From assembly GCA_022820025.1 (NCBI GenBank), contig JAJEGF010000075.1, forward strand, positions 1 to 62,670: a stretch of 62,670 nucleotides of DNA. Reading direction: 5' to 3'. Below are positions 8,200 to 16,032 of this stretch, piece after piece. Numbering within the stretch: position 1 is the first letter of the stretch; each line of letters opens with the position of its first letter. The notes under the pieces were generated by a model. It did no database searches. It was not told where the DNA came from and worked only from the letters and a program-made list of their open reading frames with translations. The stretch comes from Chloroflexota bacterium. Lineage in GTDB: Bacteria; Chloroflexota; UBA11872. Position numbers and translations under genes: made by a program.

Positions 8200-9711
8200 T
8201 CAGGCGAGGCCCAGGCCGCCTGCGCCGGCCATGCGTTGGTAGAGGCGTCGTTGGCGGGCGCGGGCTTCCTGGTAGACGGCGTGGTTGGCCGGGTTGGGGT
8301 CGAACGGCTGGTCGCCATCAGTCCCGTGGTCCGAAGGGACGGAATGGCCGAGTGCCTGCAGCACCCAGATGGCGGCGCCGCGGCTGGTGGGTTCGGCGAC
8401 GGCGGAGCGGATGACGGGGCGGCCGAGGACGTCGGCGAGGATCTGGGTCCAACGATCGGAGCGCTGGGGCGCCCCGCCCGAAACATGGACGACGTGGGGT
8501 TCGCCAATGACCGGGACAAGCAAGTCGTAGATGGCGGCCAGGCGGTAGGCGACGGCCTCCATGCCGGCCAGCAGCAGGTCGGCGGGTTGGGTGTTGAGGC
8601 GGGCGCCGTGGATGGTGGCGCGGGCGGAGTCGTCCCAGCCGGGACTGCGTTCGCCGGCCAGGAAGGGAAGCACGGTGAGGCCGTGGCCGTCGGGCGGCAG
8701 GTGGGCGATGGCATCGTCTGGATCGTCGCCCTGGAGCCCGCGCAGGAAGTCACGCAGCCAGGCGACGACGATGCCGCCGTTGCTTTCGGCGCCGCCCAGG
8801 AGCGAGCGCGAGCGATCAACACGGTATTCCCAGAGCCCGGCCGGGACGGAGCGGACCGGTCCGTAAACCAGGGCGCGGACAGCGGCGCTGGTGCCGATGT
8901 TGAACACGATGGCGTCGGCCTCGCCGGGGGCGGTGCCGAGGTTGCTGCAGAGGCCGTCGCCGAGCGCGGGGAACCAGGGGGTGTCGGCGAGGACGGGCCA
9001 GCGTTGGCGCCAGGGATCGGCCAATCCGCACAGCGGCTCGCCGGCCGGATCGATGGCGCCCAGCGAGCCTGGATCGACGTTGAGCGCGCCCAGGGTGGCG
9101 AGATCCCAGTCCAACTCGCGACGATTCAGCATGCCCGACCAGGCGGCGAGGCTCAGTCCCAGGCCGCAGGGACGACCGAACAAGCGCTGTGCGGCGTACT
9201 CGCCGAAGGTGATCCAACGGGCGACCTGGCGGACAACGTGGGGTTGGGTCCGCCTGAGCCACCGAAAGCGGGCCGGCAGGTAGCTGGCGTGGATGGGCGT
9301 GCCCGTGCGGTCGTAGCAGGCCGCCACGTCCCACTCCTGGCGGAGCACGGCGGCGTCGGCGGCGCAGCGGGTGTCGGCGTAGGTGTAGACCGGGGTTCGG
9401 GGCTCGCCGGCGGCGCTGACGCCGAGCACGCTGGAGGCGAAGACGCTGGCGCCCACGCCCTGAAGGTCCGCCGCTTGCGGCCCAAGGCGCTGGAGGGTGA
9501 CGTCAATCGCTTGCGCCAGGCGGTCGAACAGGGCGTCCGCGTCGATCTGCACGCCGCCGTCGGGCGTGGTGTCGAAGCTGGAGGCGATCTGGGCGTCGCT
9601 GCCGGGCAGCGGGGCCCCATCGGCGCTGTGGGCGGCGGCGCGAACGGAAGAACTGCCGACGTCGATGCTGAGCACGAGAGGAGCACTCTCGCCGGAGGAC
9701 GCCCGCCCCAT
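8200..9711 (-). CDS. FGGY-family carbohydrate kinase, gluconokinase-like
   Basis: ATP-dependent sugar or sugar-acid kinase of the actin-like fold. The N-terminal LSIDVGSSSVRA (about 13-24) is the phosphate-1 loop in the form found in gluconokinases and related FGGY proteins. The glycine-rich NIGTSAAVRALV and HVSGGAPQRSDRWTQILADVLGR further on are the adenosine/phosphate-2 motifs. Length 503 residues is normal. The context (rpiB just downstream, G6PDH block beyond) suggests that 6-phosphogluconate or a pentulose phosphate is the product, but substrate cannot be read from the sequence. A weak TAAACT hexamer lies 31 nt upstream of the ATG. Confidence 0.88.
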   Translation of the reverse strand: MGRASSGESAPLVLSIDVGSSSVRAAAHSADGAPLPGSDAQIASSFDTTPDGGVQIDADALFDRLAQAIDVTLQRLGPQAADLQGVGASVFASSVLGVSAAGEPRTPVYTYADTRCAADAAVLRQEWDVAACYDRTGTPIHASYLPARFRWLRRTQPHVVRQVARWITFGEYAAQRLFGRPCGLGLSLAAWSGMLNRRELDWDLATLGALNVDPGSLGAIDPAGEPLCGLADPWRQRWPVLADTPWFPALGDGLCSNLGTAPGEADAIVFNIGTSAAVRALVYGPVRSVPAGLWEYRVDRSRSLLGGAESNGGIVVAWLRDFLRGLQGDDPDDAIAHLPPDGHGLTVLPFLAGERSPGWDDSARATIHGARLNTQPADLLLAGMEAVAYRLAAIYDLLVPVIGEPHVVHVSGGAPQRSDRWTQILADVLGRPVIRSAVAEPTSRGAAIWVLQALGHSVPSDHGTDGDQPFDPNPANHAVYQEARARQRRLYQRMAGAGGLGLA

Positions 9712-9763
9712 GCGACGTTTCCCGCTCGGTCGATGTGACGGCAGTTTAGGCGCAGGGCGTCTC

Positions 9764-9769
9764 TATACT
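9764..9769 (+). promoter_or_regulatory. Putative -10 element for the flavoprotein gene
   Basis: TATACT in the divergent gap, ending exactly 32 nt before the GTG start at 9802. No -35 hexamer is visible at 16-18 bp. The same 32-nt spacing recurs upstream of four other genes in the window. Confidence 0.45.
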
Positions 9770-9801
9770 TCGCGGCGCCCGGCGGCGGGAGAGCACACAG
9801 C

Positions 9802-10998
9802 GTGGATGTCCGAGCGTGCGACCTGCTGGTGGTTGGAGGCGGTCCCGCGGGAGCGGCCGCCGCGCTGGCGGCGCGTCATGCGGCCCCGGAGCTTCAAACG
9901 CTGGTGCTGGATCGCCAGCGGTTTCCGCGCGACAAGGCCTGCGGCGATGGGTTGGGGCCTGGGGTCGTGGCACGGCTGGCGGACCTGGATGCCGGCGAGA
10001 TTGTGCGGGGGCGCCGGCCTGTCGAGCGGCTGAAGATCGTTGCGCCGTCGGGCGCCGAGGTAATTGGCGACCTTCCGGCCATTGGCGAGAGCGCGCGGGG
10101 TTACGTGGTGCCGCGGGCGGAGTTCGATGACGCCCTGCTGACGCGCGCTCGAGACTCCGGCGCGGAGGTTTGGACCAAGGGCCGGCTCGCAGAACTGAAC
10201 GCACCCGGCGATGGACTGGTCTCAGTCGAGGCGAACGGGCCCAATGGACCGGTTTCCATCTGTGCGAAGGCCGTAATCGCGGCCGATGGGGCGCGGTCGG
10301 ATGTGCGGCGGTTGCTGGGGGTGGCGTACAACGACTCCGCGCATACCGGAGTAGCCATCCGGGCGTACGTGGAGCGGCCCGGCGGGTTCGAGCACATGGC
10401 GTTCTACTTCAAGCGCGAATTGCTGCCGGCCTACGGCTGGATATTCCCGATCGACGCGCGGGGCGCGAACGTGGGGGTGATGATCGACGCCGCTCGTTTC
10501 CGGCGGCAGGGACGACGACTGCCGGATCTGCTACGAGACTTTCTGCAGTCGAGCGAGCACGACGCGCTGGAACCGAAGCTGTCGCGGGCCTACATGCTGC
10601 CGTTCGCCAGCTACGTTCCGCCGTTGGAACACGGGCGGGTGGCGCTGGTGGGCGACGCGGGATCGATGATCAACCCGTTTTCGGGCCAGGGAATTGCCTA
10701 CGGGATGGCGGCGGGCATCGAGGCGGCGCGGCGGTCAGTGCGGGCGGTGCGGTCGGGAGCGGACGACCGGCCGTTCGATGGGTTCGATGCGTGGTTCCGG
10801 CGGCGATTCGGCGAGCACTTCCGGGCATCCGCGCGCGCCAAGCGGCTGGCGCAGCGGGCTTGGATCGCTGACTTTGGGGTGCGCGCGGCGCGGCGACGGC
10901 CGGAGTTCGTGCAGGAGGGCATCGAACTACTGGTGGGCGAGGGGACGGCGCTGTCGTGGCGGAGCCTGGCGCGGCTGTTGGTGCACGGGCGCGGCTAA
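9802..10998 (+). CDS. Geranylgeranyl-reductase-family FAD-dependent oxidoreductase
   Basis: A flavoprotein of the GGR/menaquinone-reductase class, which saturates double bonds in isoprenoid chains of lipids or quinones. The N-terminus LLVVGGGPAGAAAALAAR (about 8-25) is the FAD dinucleotide fold, followed by DRQRFPRDKACGDGLGPG, the family's conserved CGDG motif. The second FAD motif, GDAGSMINPFSGQGIAYG, lies near residue 285. The length of 398 residues is typical. GTG start with GGGAG about 8 nt upstream. It is divergent from the FGGY kinase and followed by a convergent small gene, so it is probably monocistronic. The exact substrate is not known; reduction of menaquinone side chains or polyprenyl lipids is plausible. 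Confidence 0.87.
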   Translation: MDVRACDLLVVGGGPAGAAAALAARHAAPELQTLVLDRQRFPRDKACGDGLGPGVVARLADLDAGEIVRGRRPVERLKIVAPSGAEVIGDLPAIGESARGYVVPRAEFDDALLTRARDSGAEVWTKGRLAELNAPGDGLVSVEANGPNGPVSICAKAVIAADGARSDVRRLLGVAYNDSAHTGVAIRAYVERPGGFEHMAFYFKRELLPAYGWIFPIDARGANVGVMIDAARFRRQGRRLPDLLRDFLQSSEHDALEPKLSRAYMLPFASYVPPLEHGRVALVGDAGSMINPFSGQGIAYGMAAGIEAARRSVRAVRSGADDRPFDGFDAWFRRRFGEHFRASARAKRLAQRAWIADFGVRAARRRPEFVQEGIELLVGEGTALSWRSLARLLVHGRG

Positions 10999-11035
10999 CT
11001 CACCGCTGCCGACGCTCCGCGCTAACGGGACGATG

Positions 11036-11521
11036 TCAGGCTTGCCTGGAGGTTGTTTCGTCCTCGCCGTTCGTGGAAATGTCGGGTGATACGTCACCGG
11101 TACTGGGCGACGCATCGGTTGCCGCGGCTGTCTCGCCGGCTTCGGCGACCGGTTCTTCCGATTGAGCAGCAGCTCGAGCTTTCGGGGTCGGCGCGGCCGT
11201 TGGGGATTCCGCGTGCTCGCCGCGCAGGCGGTCGCCGATTTCGGTGAGCGTGGCGTCCACTCGCTTGACGATCTGCTGCGTGCGCTCGTGCCGGAGGGCG
11301 TCGTCCACGCGCTCCATGGCTTTGTCTCCAAGCGCCGTCATTTCGCTGCGGACGCGGCGGGCCTCTTCACTCTCCAGTCCGGCTTCGACCCGCGACTTGG
11401 CTTGCGTCAGACGCTCACGGACCTTCTCCCCGCGTTCGCCGCCGACTTCGTCGCCGACCCGCTTGATCAGGCCGTCGAGGCGACGGCCCCAGCCCTTGTT
11501 GTCCTGGTCCCCTGCGCCCAT
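11036..11521 (-). CDS. Small highly charged helical protein, unknown function
   Basis: The 161-residue product has no signal peptide or membrane segment. Residues 1-100 are a run of Arg/Glu/Lys-rich helix with heptad-like spacing (for example RVEAGLESEEARRVRSEM), suggesting a long coiled coil. The last 60 residues are Ala/Pro/Thr/Glu-rich and probably disordered. The ATG is preceded by GAGGTGA at 6 nt, a strong ribosome binding site, which supports a real gene. It resembles short, charged apolipoprotein- or stress-type proteins only in composition, so no function is assigned. Convergent with the flavoprotein gene and divergent from the Gfo/Idh gene. Confidence 0.7.
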   Translation of the reverse strand: MGAGDQDNKGWGRRLDGLIKRVGDEVGGERGEKVRERLTQAKSRVEAGLESEEARRVRSEMTALGDKAMERVDDALRHERTQQIVKRVDATLTEIGDRLRGEHAESPTAAPTPKARAAAQSEEPVAEAGETAAATDASPSTGDVSPDISTNGEDETTSRQA

Positions 11522-11611
11522 GGCGTCACCTCGTTCGACGAGTTCTTCGGCTAGAGCTTACTGCGACGGCTCGTGCTACCGTCCCGCTGTTGGACCCGGG
11601 AGTCGTCGCCC

Positions 11612-12616
11612 ATGAGCACGCCGCGCCGCATCGCCGTCATTGAAGTCAACCACTGGCATTCCACCTACGACGCCGCCTACCTGACGGTTCTGCAGAACCT
11701 GGACCTGGACATCGAGCTGGTGGGCGTCTCCGACAGCGATGCCGCGATCGCCGAGGACCGGGCGAGTCGCTACGAGACCACGGCATTCACCGACTACCGC
11801 GAGATGGTCGACGCGACAAAGCCGGAGTTCGTGATCGCACTGGGTCGGCACGTGGAGATGCCGGAGATCGCGCGGTTCCTGATCGAGTCGGACATTCCAT
11901 TCATGATGGAAAAGCCGATGGGGACGAACGCGGACGTGGTCAGCGGCCTGGCGGACCTGGCGGAAGCGCGCGGCGCCTGGGTGTCGGTGCCGTTTCCCAA
12001 CCGACAATCGCCGTGGGCGGAGAAGGCGCGGGAAATGATTGCGGCGGACGAGTTTGGGCCGATTTCGCACATCGTGTTCCGGATCATCCGGCCGACCATG
12101 CAGCGTTATGTCGAGTGGGACTCGCCCTGGATGCTGGACCGCGCGCAGGCCGGCGGCGGGGCGCTGACCAACCTGGGCGGGCACGGGATGGACATGTCCC
12201 GATTCCTACTGGGCGAAGACGTGCAGGTGGCGTCGGCGGTGATCAGCAATATCGTTCATGCGTCGGAGGTAGAGGACTACGCCCTTGCGACGCTGCGAAG
12301 CAGCAGCGGGACGCTGGTGCACGTGGAGGTGGGCTACACGATGCCTACCTGGCCCGCGAACGAATCCGACTCCGAGATGAAGGTGGCCGGGGCCAACGCC
12401 ATGTTGCAGGCGGTTCCGGACGGCCTGCAGATTCTCGCGCCGGGCCGCAACGAGCACCTGGACACGCCGGTAACCGTCTTGTCGGCCTACCCGGGATTCG
12501 TGCGGGACTGCCTGGAGCGGGTAGGACGCGGAGACCCGCCGGCGATCACGCCACGGGACTGCGCGAATGCGGTGCAGCTGATTGACGACGCCTACCGGGC
12601 GGCCGGTCGGGTTTAG
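11612..12616 (+). CDS. Gfo/Idh/MocA-family oxidoreductase with atypical nucleotide loop
   Basis: Members are NAD(P)-dependent sugar or inositol oxidoreductases with an N-terminal Rossmann fold and a C-terminal alpha/beta substrate domain. The EKPMG motif near residue 104 carries the catalytic Lys, and GGGALTNLGGHGMDMSRFLLG near 175-195 is the family's GG..D/H region. The usual GxGxxG loop after the first strand is missing: the sequence there is AVIEVNHWHSTYD (residues 8-20). The ATG at 11612 is preceded by GGGAG; an upstream in-frame start is unlikely. The gene is convergent with a TIM-barrel isomerase, and the two stops share TTAG. Likely role: sugar or polyol metabolism. Confidence 0.88.
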   Translation: MSTPRRIAVIEVNHWHSTYDAAYLTVLQNLDLDIELVGVSDSDAAIAEDRASRYETTAFTDYREMVDATKPEFVIALGRHVEMPEIARFLIESDIPFMMEKPMGTNADVVSGLADLAEARGAWVSVPFPNRQSPWAEKAREMIAADEFGPISHIVFRIIRPTMQRYVEWDSPWMLDRAQAGGGALTNLGGHGMDMSRFLLGEDVQVASAVISNIVHASEVEDYALATLRSSSGTLVHVEVGYTMPTWPANESDSEMKVAGANAMLQAVPDGLQILAPGRNEHLDTPVTVLSAYPGFVRDCLERVGRGDPPAITPRDCANAVQLIDDAYRAAGRV

Positions 12617-13383
12617 GCGCCAGGTTCCAGCCGGCGGACGATTGACAGGCTGCTGGCGGCGGAGGCTCGCGGGTCTGGCAGCGCCATGTTGACTTCGACG
12701 CTGACCGGGCCGTCATAGTCCGATTCGACCACCGCGCGGAGGGCGTCGCTGACCCAGGCTTCGTCCTGAACGCCTTCCAGCAGGCCCAGGTGCAGGTCGC
12801 TCGTGGCGTCGTTGTCGTTGACGTGGACGTACTGAAGGCGGTCGGCGGCGGCGTCAATCGACTCGGCGACGGACTCGCCGGCGATCTGGTTGTGGCCGAC
12901 GTCCAGGAGCAGGTAGAGGTTGGCGTGGCCGCAGGCGGTGATGAAGTCGAGGGTTTCGCGGACCGTCGGCAGACCGCGGCCGGGAAAGTGCTCGATGCCC
13001 AGGCGGACGCCGGCGCGCTGGGCTTCATCGGCCAGCGTGAGGGCCGATTCGCGGTAGGCGGCGAGCGCGGGCGCATCGGGTGTGGCGGGCGGGGCGAGGT
13101 AGACGTCGGTGATTCCGAGACTCCGGGCTTCGCGGATGCCGGCGCGGACGTGATCCACGGCGAGCTGGCGGGCCGAGTCCTCGGTCGCGTCCAGCAGCGC
13201 ACCTTCCGGCATTAGGTGAGCGACAGCCATGCAGGTGATCGGAAGCGTGCGCTCAGTGAGTTCCAGGTTGGCGTATCCGGGGCGCACGTCCACCGACTGA
13301 AAGCCGGCTTCGGCGGCGAAGGCGGTGGCGACCGCGGGGTCGTCGGGCAGGCCCCAGAGGCAAAAGGCGACGTGAAGGCTCAT
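12613..13383 (-). CDS. Sugar phosphate isomerase/epimerase, AP-endonuclease-2-like TIM barrel
   Basis: The 256-residue protein has the xylose-isomerase-like TIM barrel (AP2Ec) pattern. Typical metal-binding segments are LGIEHFPGRG (Glu at the end of a strand), LLLDVGHNQIAGE (Asp and His) and VHVNDNDATSDLH (His and Asp), followed by a glutamate in VSVEVNM. The family includes hydroxypyruvate, inosose, tagatose and xylulose epimerases or dehydratases. The start at 13383 begins at MSLHVAFCLWG and leaves 13 bp to the glpK stop upstream, suggesting cotranscription with glpK. Its 3' end overlaps the convergent Gfo/Idh gene by four bases. Substrate unknown. Confidence 0.87.
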   Translation of the reverse strand: MSLHVAFCLWGLPDDPAVATAFAAEAGFQSVDVRPGYANLELTERTLPITCMAVAHLMPEGALLDATEDSARQLAVDHVRAGIREARSLGITDVYLAPPATPDAPALAAYRESALTLADEAQRAGVRLGIEHFPGRGLPTVRETLDFITACGHANLYLLLDVGHNQIAGESVAESIDAAADRLQYVHVNDNDATSDLHLGLLEGVQDEAWVSDALRAVVESDYDGPVSVEVNMALPDPRASAASSLSIVRRLEPGA

Positions 13384-13396
13384 GCGCGGCAGTTTC

Positions 13397-14869
13397 TCAC
13401 GGACCCGACGGCGCGCCGGCCCAGCCGCGGGCGCGCTGGACGGCGCGACGCCAGGTGGGGCGATCGATGGAAAGAGTCTCCAGGCCAGGCTCGAACAGCG
13501 CCGGTGCGGGGCGGAGCGTGCGCAACTCGTCCACGCTGGACCAGACGCCCTCGGCCAGGCCGGCCAGGTACGCCGCGCCAAGCGCCGTGGTTTCGATATC
13601 CGCCGGTCGGGCAACGGTACGGGCAGCACTGGAGGCTTGGAGTTGCAGGAGCAGGTCGTTGGCGGCGGCGCCGCCGTCGACCAGCAGCCGGCCGGTGAGC
13701 GCGGGCATGAGTTCCAGGACGTCCTGGACCTGGTGGACGATAGCTTCAAGGGCGGCTCGGGCCAGGTGGGCGGCCGAAACACCGCGGGTCAGGCCCAGAA
13801 TTGCTCCGCGGGCGTCAGGATCCCAGTAGGGTGCGCCCAGGCCAGTGAAGGCGGGGACAATCACCGCGCCTCCTGTATCGGGCACGGCGCGCGCCAGGGT
13901 CTCGATTTCGGGGGCGGACTCGATCAATCCCAGTTCGTCTCGCAGCCATTGCACCAGCGCGCCGCCGGTAAACACGCTGCCTTCGTAGGCGTAGGTCAAG
14001 CCGTCGGGCCGCCCCAGCGCGACGGTGGTGAGCAGATGGTCAATGTCCGGCGGGCGCGAGTCGCCGGCGTGCTGGAGGAGAAAGCAGCCGGTGCCGTACG
14101 TCACCTTGGCGGCGCCGGGCGCTACGCCGAGGTGGCCGAAGAGGGCGGCTTGCTGGTCTCCGGCAATGCCGCTGATGGGCGTGCCCGAGGCAACCGGGGC
14201 ATCGACGCCGGCGACGGCACACCGGCCAATCGAGGGCACGATCTCGGGCAGGGACCGCGCGGGAATTCCGAAGAGCCGGAGCATGTCGTTCGACCAGCAA
14301 CCGGTCTCCACGTCCATCAGCAGGGTCCGCGAGGCGTTGGTGGTGTCGGAGAGATGCGCGCCGCCCGACAGGCGGGCAATGAGCCAGGCATCAACGGTTC
14401 CGAAGCGCAGGCGGCCGGCGTCGCGGGCCGCGGCGACTTCGGGAACGTGCTCGAGCATCCAGGCAAACTTGCCGGCGCTGAAGTAAGGACTGGGGCGCAG
14501 GCCGGTGACGGCGCGAACAGCGTCGCCGTGGTCGGTAGTTTCCAGTTCGGTCATCCGGGGCGCGGTGCGGACGTCCTGCCAGACGATGGCCGGTCCCAGC
14601 GGTTGGAGCGTTGCGGAGTCCCAGGCGACGGCGGTCTCGCGCTGGTTGGTGATGCCAATAGCCGCGACCGCGCCGGGAGGCGTCGCAGCGAGCGCCTGGC
14701 GCGCGCTTCGGCACACGCCCTCCCAGATCTGGTTGGGGTCGTGCTCAACCCAGCCGGGCCGGGGATAGCCCTGGTTCACCGGGGCGTAGGCGCGTCCGAC
14801 GATGCGGGCTTGGGCGTCGACAACCAGGGTGGTGGTGCCGGTGGTGCCCTGGTCGATGGCGAGAATCAC
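13397..14869 (-). CDS. glpK: Glycerol kinase
   Basis: Phosphorylates glycerol to glycerol 3-phosphate. The family signatures are all present: AIDQGTTGTTTLVVD at the N-terminus (phosphate-1 loop), PGWVEHDP, GITNQRETAVAWD, NASRTLLMDVETGCW, IAGDQQAALFGHLG, KVTYGTGCFLL and LLVDGGAAANDLLLQLQ. The GTG at 14869 places DQGTT at the expected distance from the N-terminus, giving 490 residues against about 500 in the family. The TTG at 14941 would add a residue-poor extension that lies over the dcd promoter. No strong ribosome binding site precedes the GTG. The gene diverges from dcd and is followed by a TIM-barrel isomerase. Confidence 0.92.
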   Translation of the reverse strand: MILAIDQGTTGTTTLVVDAQARIVGRAYAPVNQGYPRPGWVEHDPNQIWEGVCRSARQALAATPPGAVAAIGITNQRETAVAWDSATLQPLGPAIVWQDVRTAPRMTELETTDHGDAVRAVTGLRPSPYFSAGKFAWMLEHVPEVAAARDAGRLRFGTVDAWLIARLSGGAHLSDTTNASRTLLMDVETGCWSNDMLRLFGIPARSLPEIVPSIGRCAVAGVDAPVASGTPISGIAGDQQAALFGHLGVAPGAAKVTYGTGCFLLQHAGDSRPPDIDHLLTTVALGRPDGLTYAYEGSVFTGGALVQWLRDELGLIESAPEIETLARAVPDTGGAVIVPAFTGLGAPYWDPDARGAILGLTRGVSAAHLARAALEAIVHQVQDVLELMPALTGRLLVDGGAAANDLLLQLQASSAARTVARPADIETTALGAAYLAGLAEGVWSSVDELRTLRPAPALFEPGLETLSIDRPTWRRAVQRARGWAGAPSGP

Positions 14870-14952
14870 GGAGGTGCGACCGCCGGGCTGGCGAGGCAGG
14901 GGTACGGTAGCATCGGGCCCGCGCGTCCACGCGGGGCGCAAAAGGGGGGCGA

Positions 14953-15537
14953 GTGGTCCTGAGCGATCGGGCTCTACGCGAGGCGATCGCGTCAGGCCGT
15001 CTGGAAATCAACCCGCTCGACGAAACCGCGATTCAGCCTTCGAGCATCGACCTGCGGCTTGGCGACGTGTTCCGGGTCTTTGTGAATCAGACCGAGACGC
15101 ACATCGATCCGAAGCTGAGCCAGCCGGACCTTACCGAGGAAGTCGAAGTAGCCGCGGGCGCCAGCTTCGTCCTCCATCCGGGTGAATTCGTACTCGCGGG
15201 AACCGTGGAGACCATCCAAATGTCGAACGACCTCGTGGGCCGCATTGAGGGCAAGAGTTCACTGGGGCGGCTAGGATTGATGGTGCACAGCACCGCGGGC
15301 TACGTGGACCCAGGATTTCGGGGCAGTTTGACGCTGGAGTTGTCGAATCACGCCAACCTGCCCATCCTTCTGTGGCCCGGTATGCGGGTCAGTCAACTTT
15401 CGGTCATGCAACTCACCAGCCCGGCGGAACGTCCGTACGGCTCGCCCGGGCTGAACAGCAAGTATCAGGACCAGCAGGGGTCGACCCCCAGCCGGTCGCA
15501 TCTTGGATTCGCCATCCGCGACACCCGCACGGTTTAG
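14953..15537 (+). CDS. dcd: dCTP deaminase, probably bifunctional deaminase/diphosphatase
   Basis: Deaminates dCTP on the route to dTMP. The 194-residue trimeric dUTPase-fold protein has EGKSSLGRLGLMVHSTAGYV with the catalytic Glu-containing GKSSL and SxLGR segments, and DPGFRGSLTLELSN. The HSTAG..DPGF form matches the mycobacterial and archaeal enzymes that both deaminate dCTP and hydrolyse dUTP to dUMP, unlike the HVTA form in E. coli; bifunctionality is inferred from this resemblance. The C-terminal SKYQDQQGSTPSRSH is the lid that closes over the nucleotide. GTG start with AAGGGGGG upstream. The Nudix gene follows after 9 bp. Confidence 0.93.
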   Translation: MVLSDRALREAIASGRLEINPLDETAIQPSSIDLRLGDVFRVFVNQTETHIDPKLSQPDLTEEVEVAAGASFVLHPGEFVLAGTVETIQMSNDLVGRIEGKSSLGRLGLMVHSTAGYVDPGFRGSLTLELSNHANLPILLWPGMRVSQLSVMQLTSPAERPYGSPGLNSKYQDQQGSTPSRSHLGFAIRDTRTV

Positions 15538-15546
15538 GAGTAACCC

Positions 15547-16032
15547 ATGGCAGAAGCCGCCGATCAGTCCGTAGCAGCCACCGGTAGCGAGGAACCCTTC
15601 CTCGAGTCGTCTGGGGGCGTGATCTATCGCCAGAAGAACGGCCAGGTTCAGGTGGCCGTGGTCCAGACGCAGCGCGGGGCCTGGGTCTTGCCCAAAGGCG
15701 CCGTCGAGCCGGGCGAAGCGCCGAAAGACGCGGCGGTGCGCGAGGTGTTGGAGGAAACCGGCATCGTGGGCGAAGTCGTGGACGACCTTGGGGAGATTCG
15801 CTACGAAGTCCGACCGGATCTCTGGACGGGGTTTGTGCCGAAGGTCGTGCATCAGTACCTGCTGCGGTCCACCGGCGGGAGCATTCGTCCGGACCCGGCC
15901 GAGCACGTGGAAGCGCGCTGGGTCCCGATGCCGGACGCGGTGCGCATGCTGCATCACGTGAACGAACGGACCATCATGCTGCGCGCGGAAGATCTGCTGA
16001 GTCGCAGTGAACCCGGGAGCGCGGGTGCCTGA
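15547..16032 (+). CDS. Nudix hydrolase
   Basis: Hydrolyses a nucleoside diphosphate linked to another moiety. The Nudix box fits GX5EX7REUXEEXGU exactly: Gly51, Glu57, then REVLEETG at 65-72, where the glutamates bind Mg2+. The fold begins with SSGGVIYRQ, and the segment AWVLPKGAVEPGE is typical of the MutT/Ap4A-type subgroup with small substrates. The first 20 residues are acidic and variable. The gene follows dcd by 9 bp and overlaps the next gene by 8 bp, so dcd-nudix-SBP are probably translated from one transcript. Pairing with dcd hints at nucleotide-pool cleaning, but this is inference. Confidence 0.92.
   Translation: MAEAADQSVAATGSEEPFLESSGGVIYRQKNGQVQVAVVQTQRGAWVLPKGAVEPGEAPKDAAVREVLEETGIVGEVVDDLGEIRYEVRPDLWTGFVPKVVHQYLLRSTGGSIRPDPAEHVEARWVPMPDAVRMLHHVNERTIMLRAEDLLSRSEPGSAGA

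Noticed and set aside
7513..9738. A 741-codon plus-strand reading frame
   Set aside because: It lies antisense to rpiB and the FGGY kinase, both of which have clear family motifs. Its product is rich in Gly, Ala, Asp and Val in the way expected from the opposite strand of G+C-rich genes.
13384..13782. An N-terminal extension of the TIM-barrel isomerase
   Set aside because: The extra 133 codons lie over the 3' end of glpK in another frame and have no resemblance to the family; the ATG at 13383 fits the usual N-terminus.
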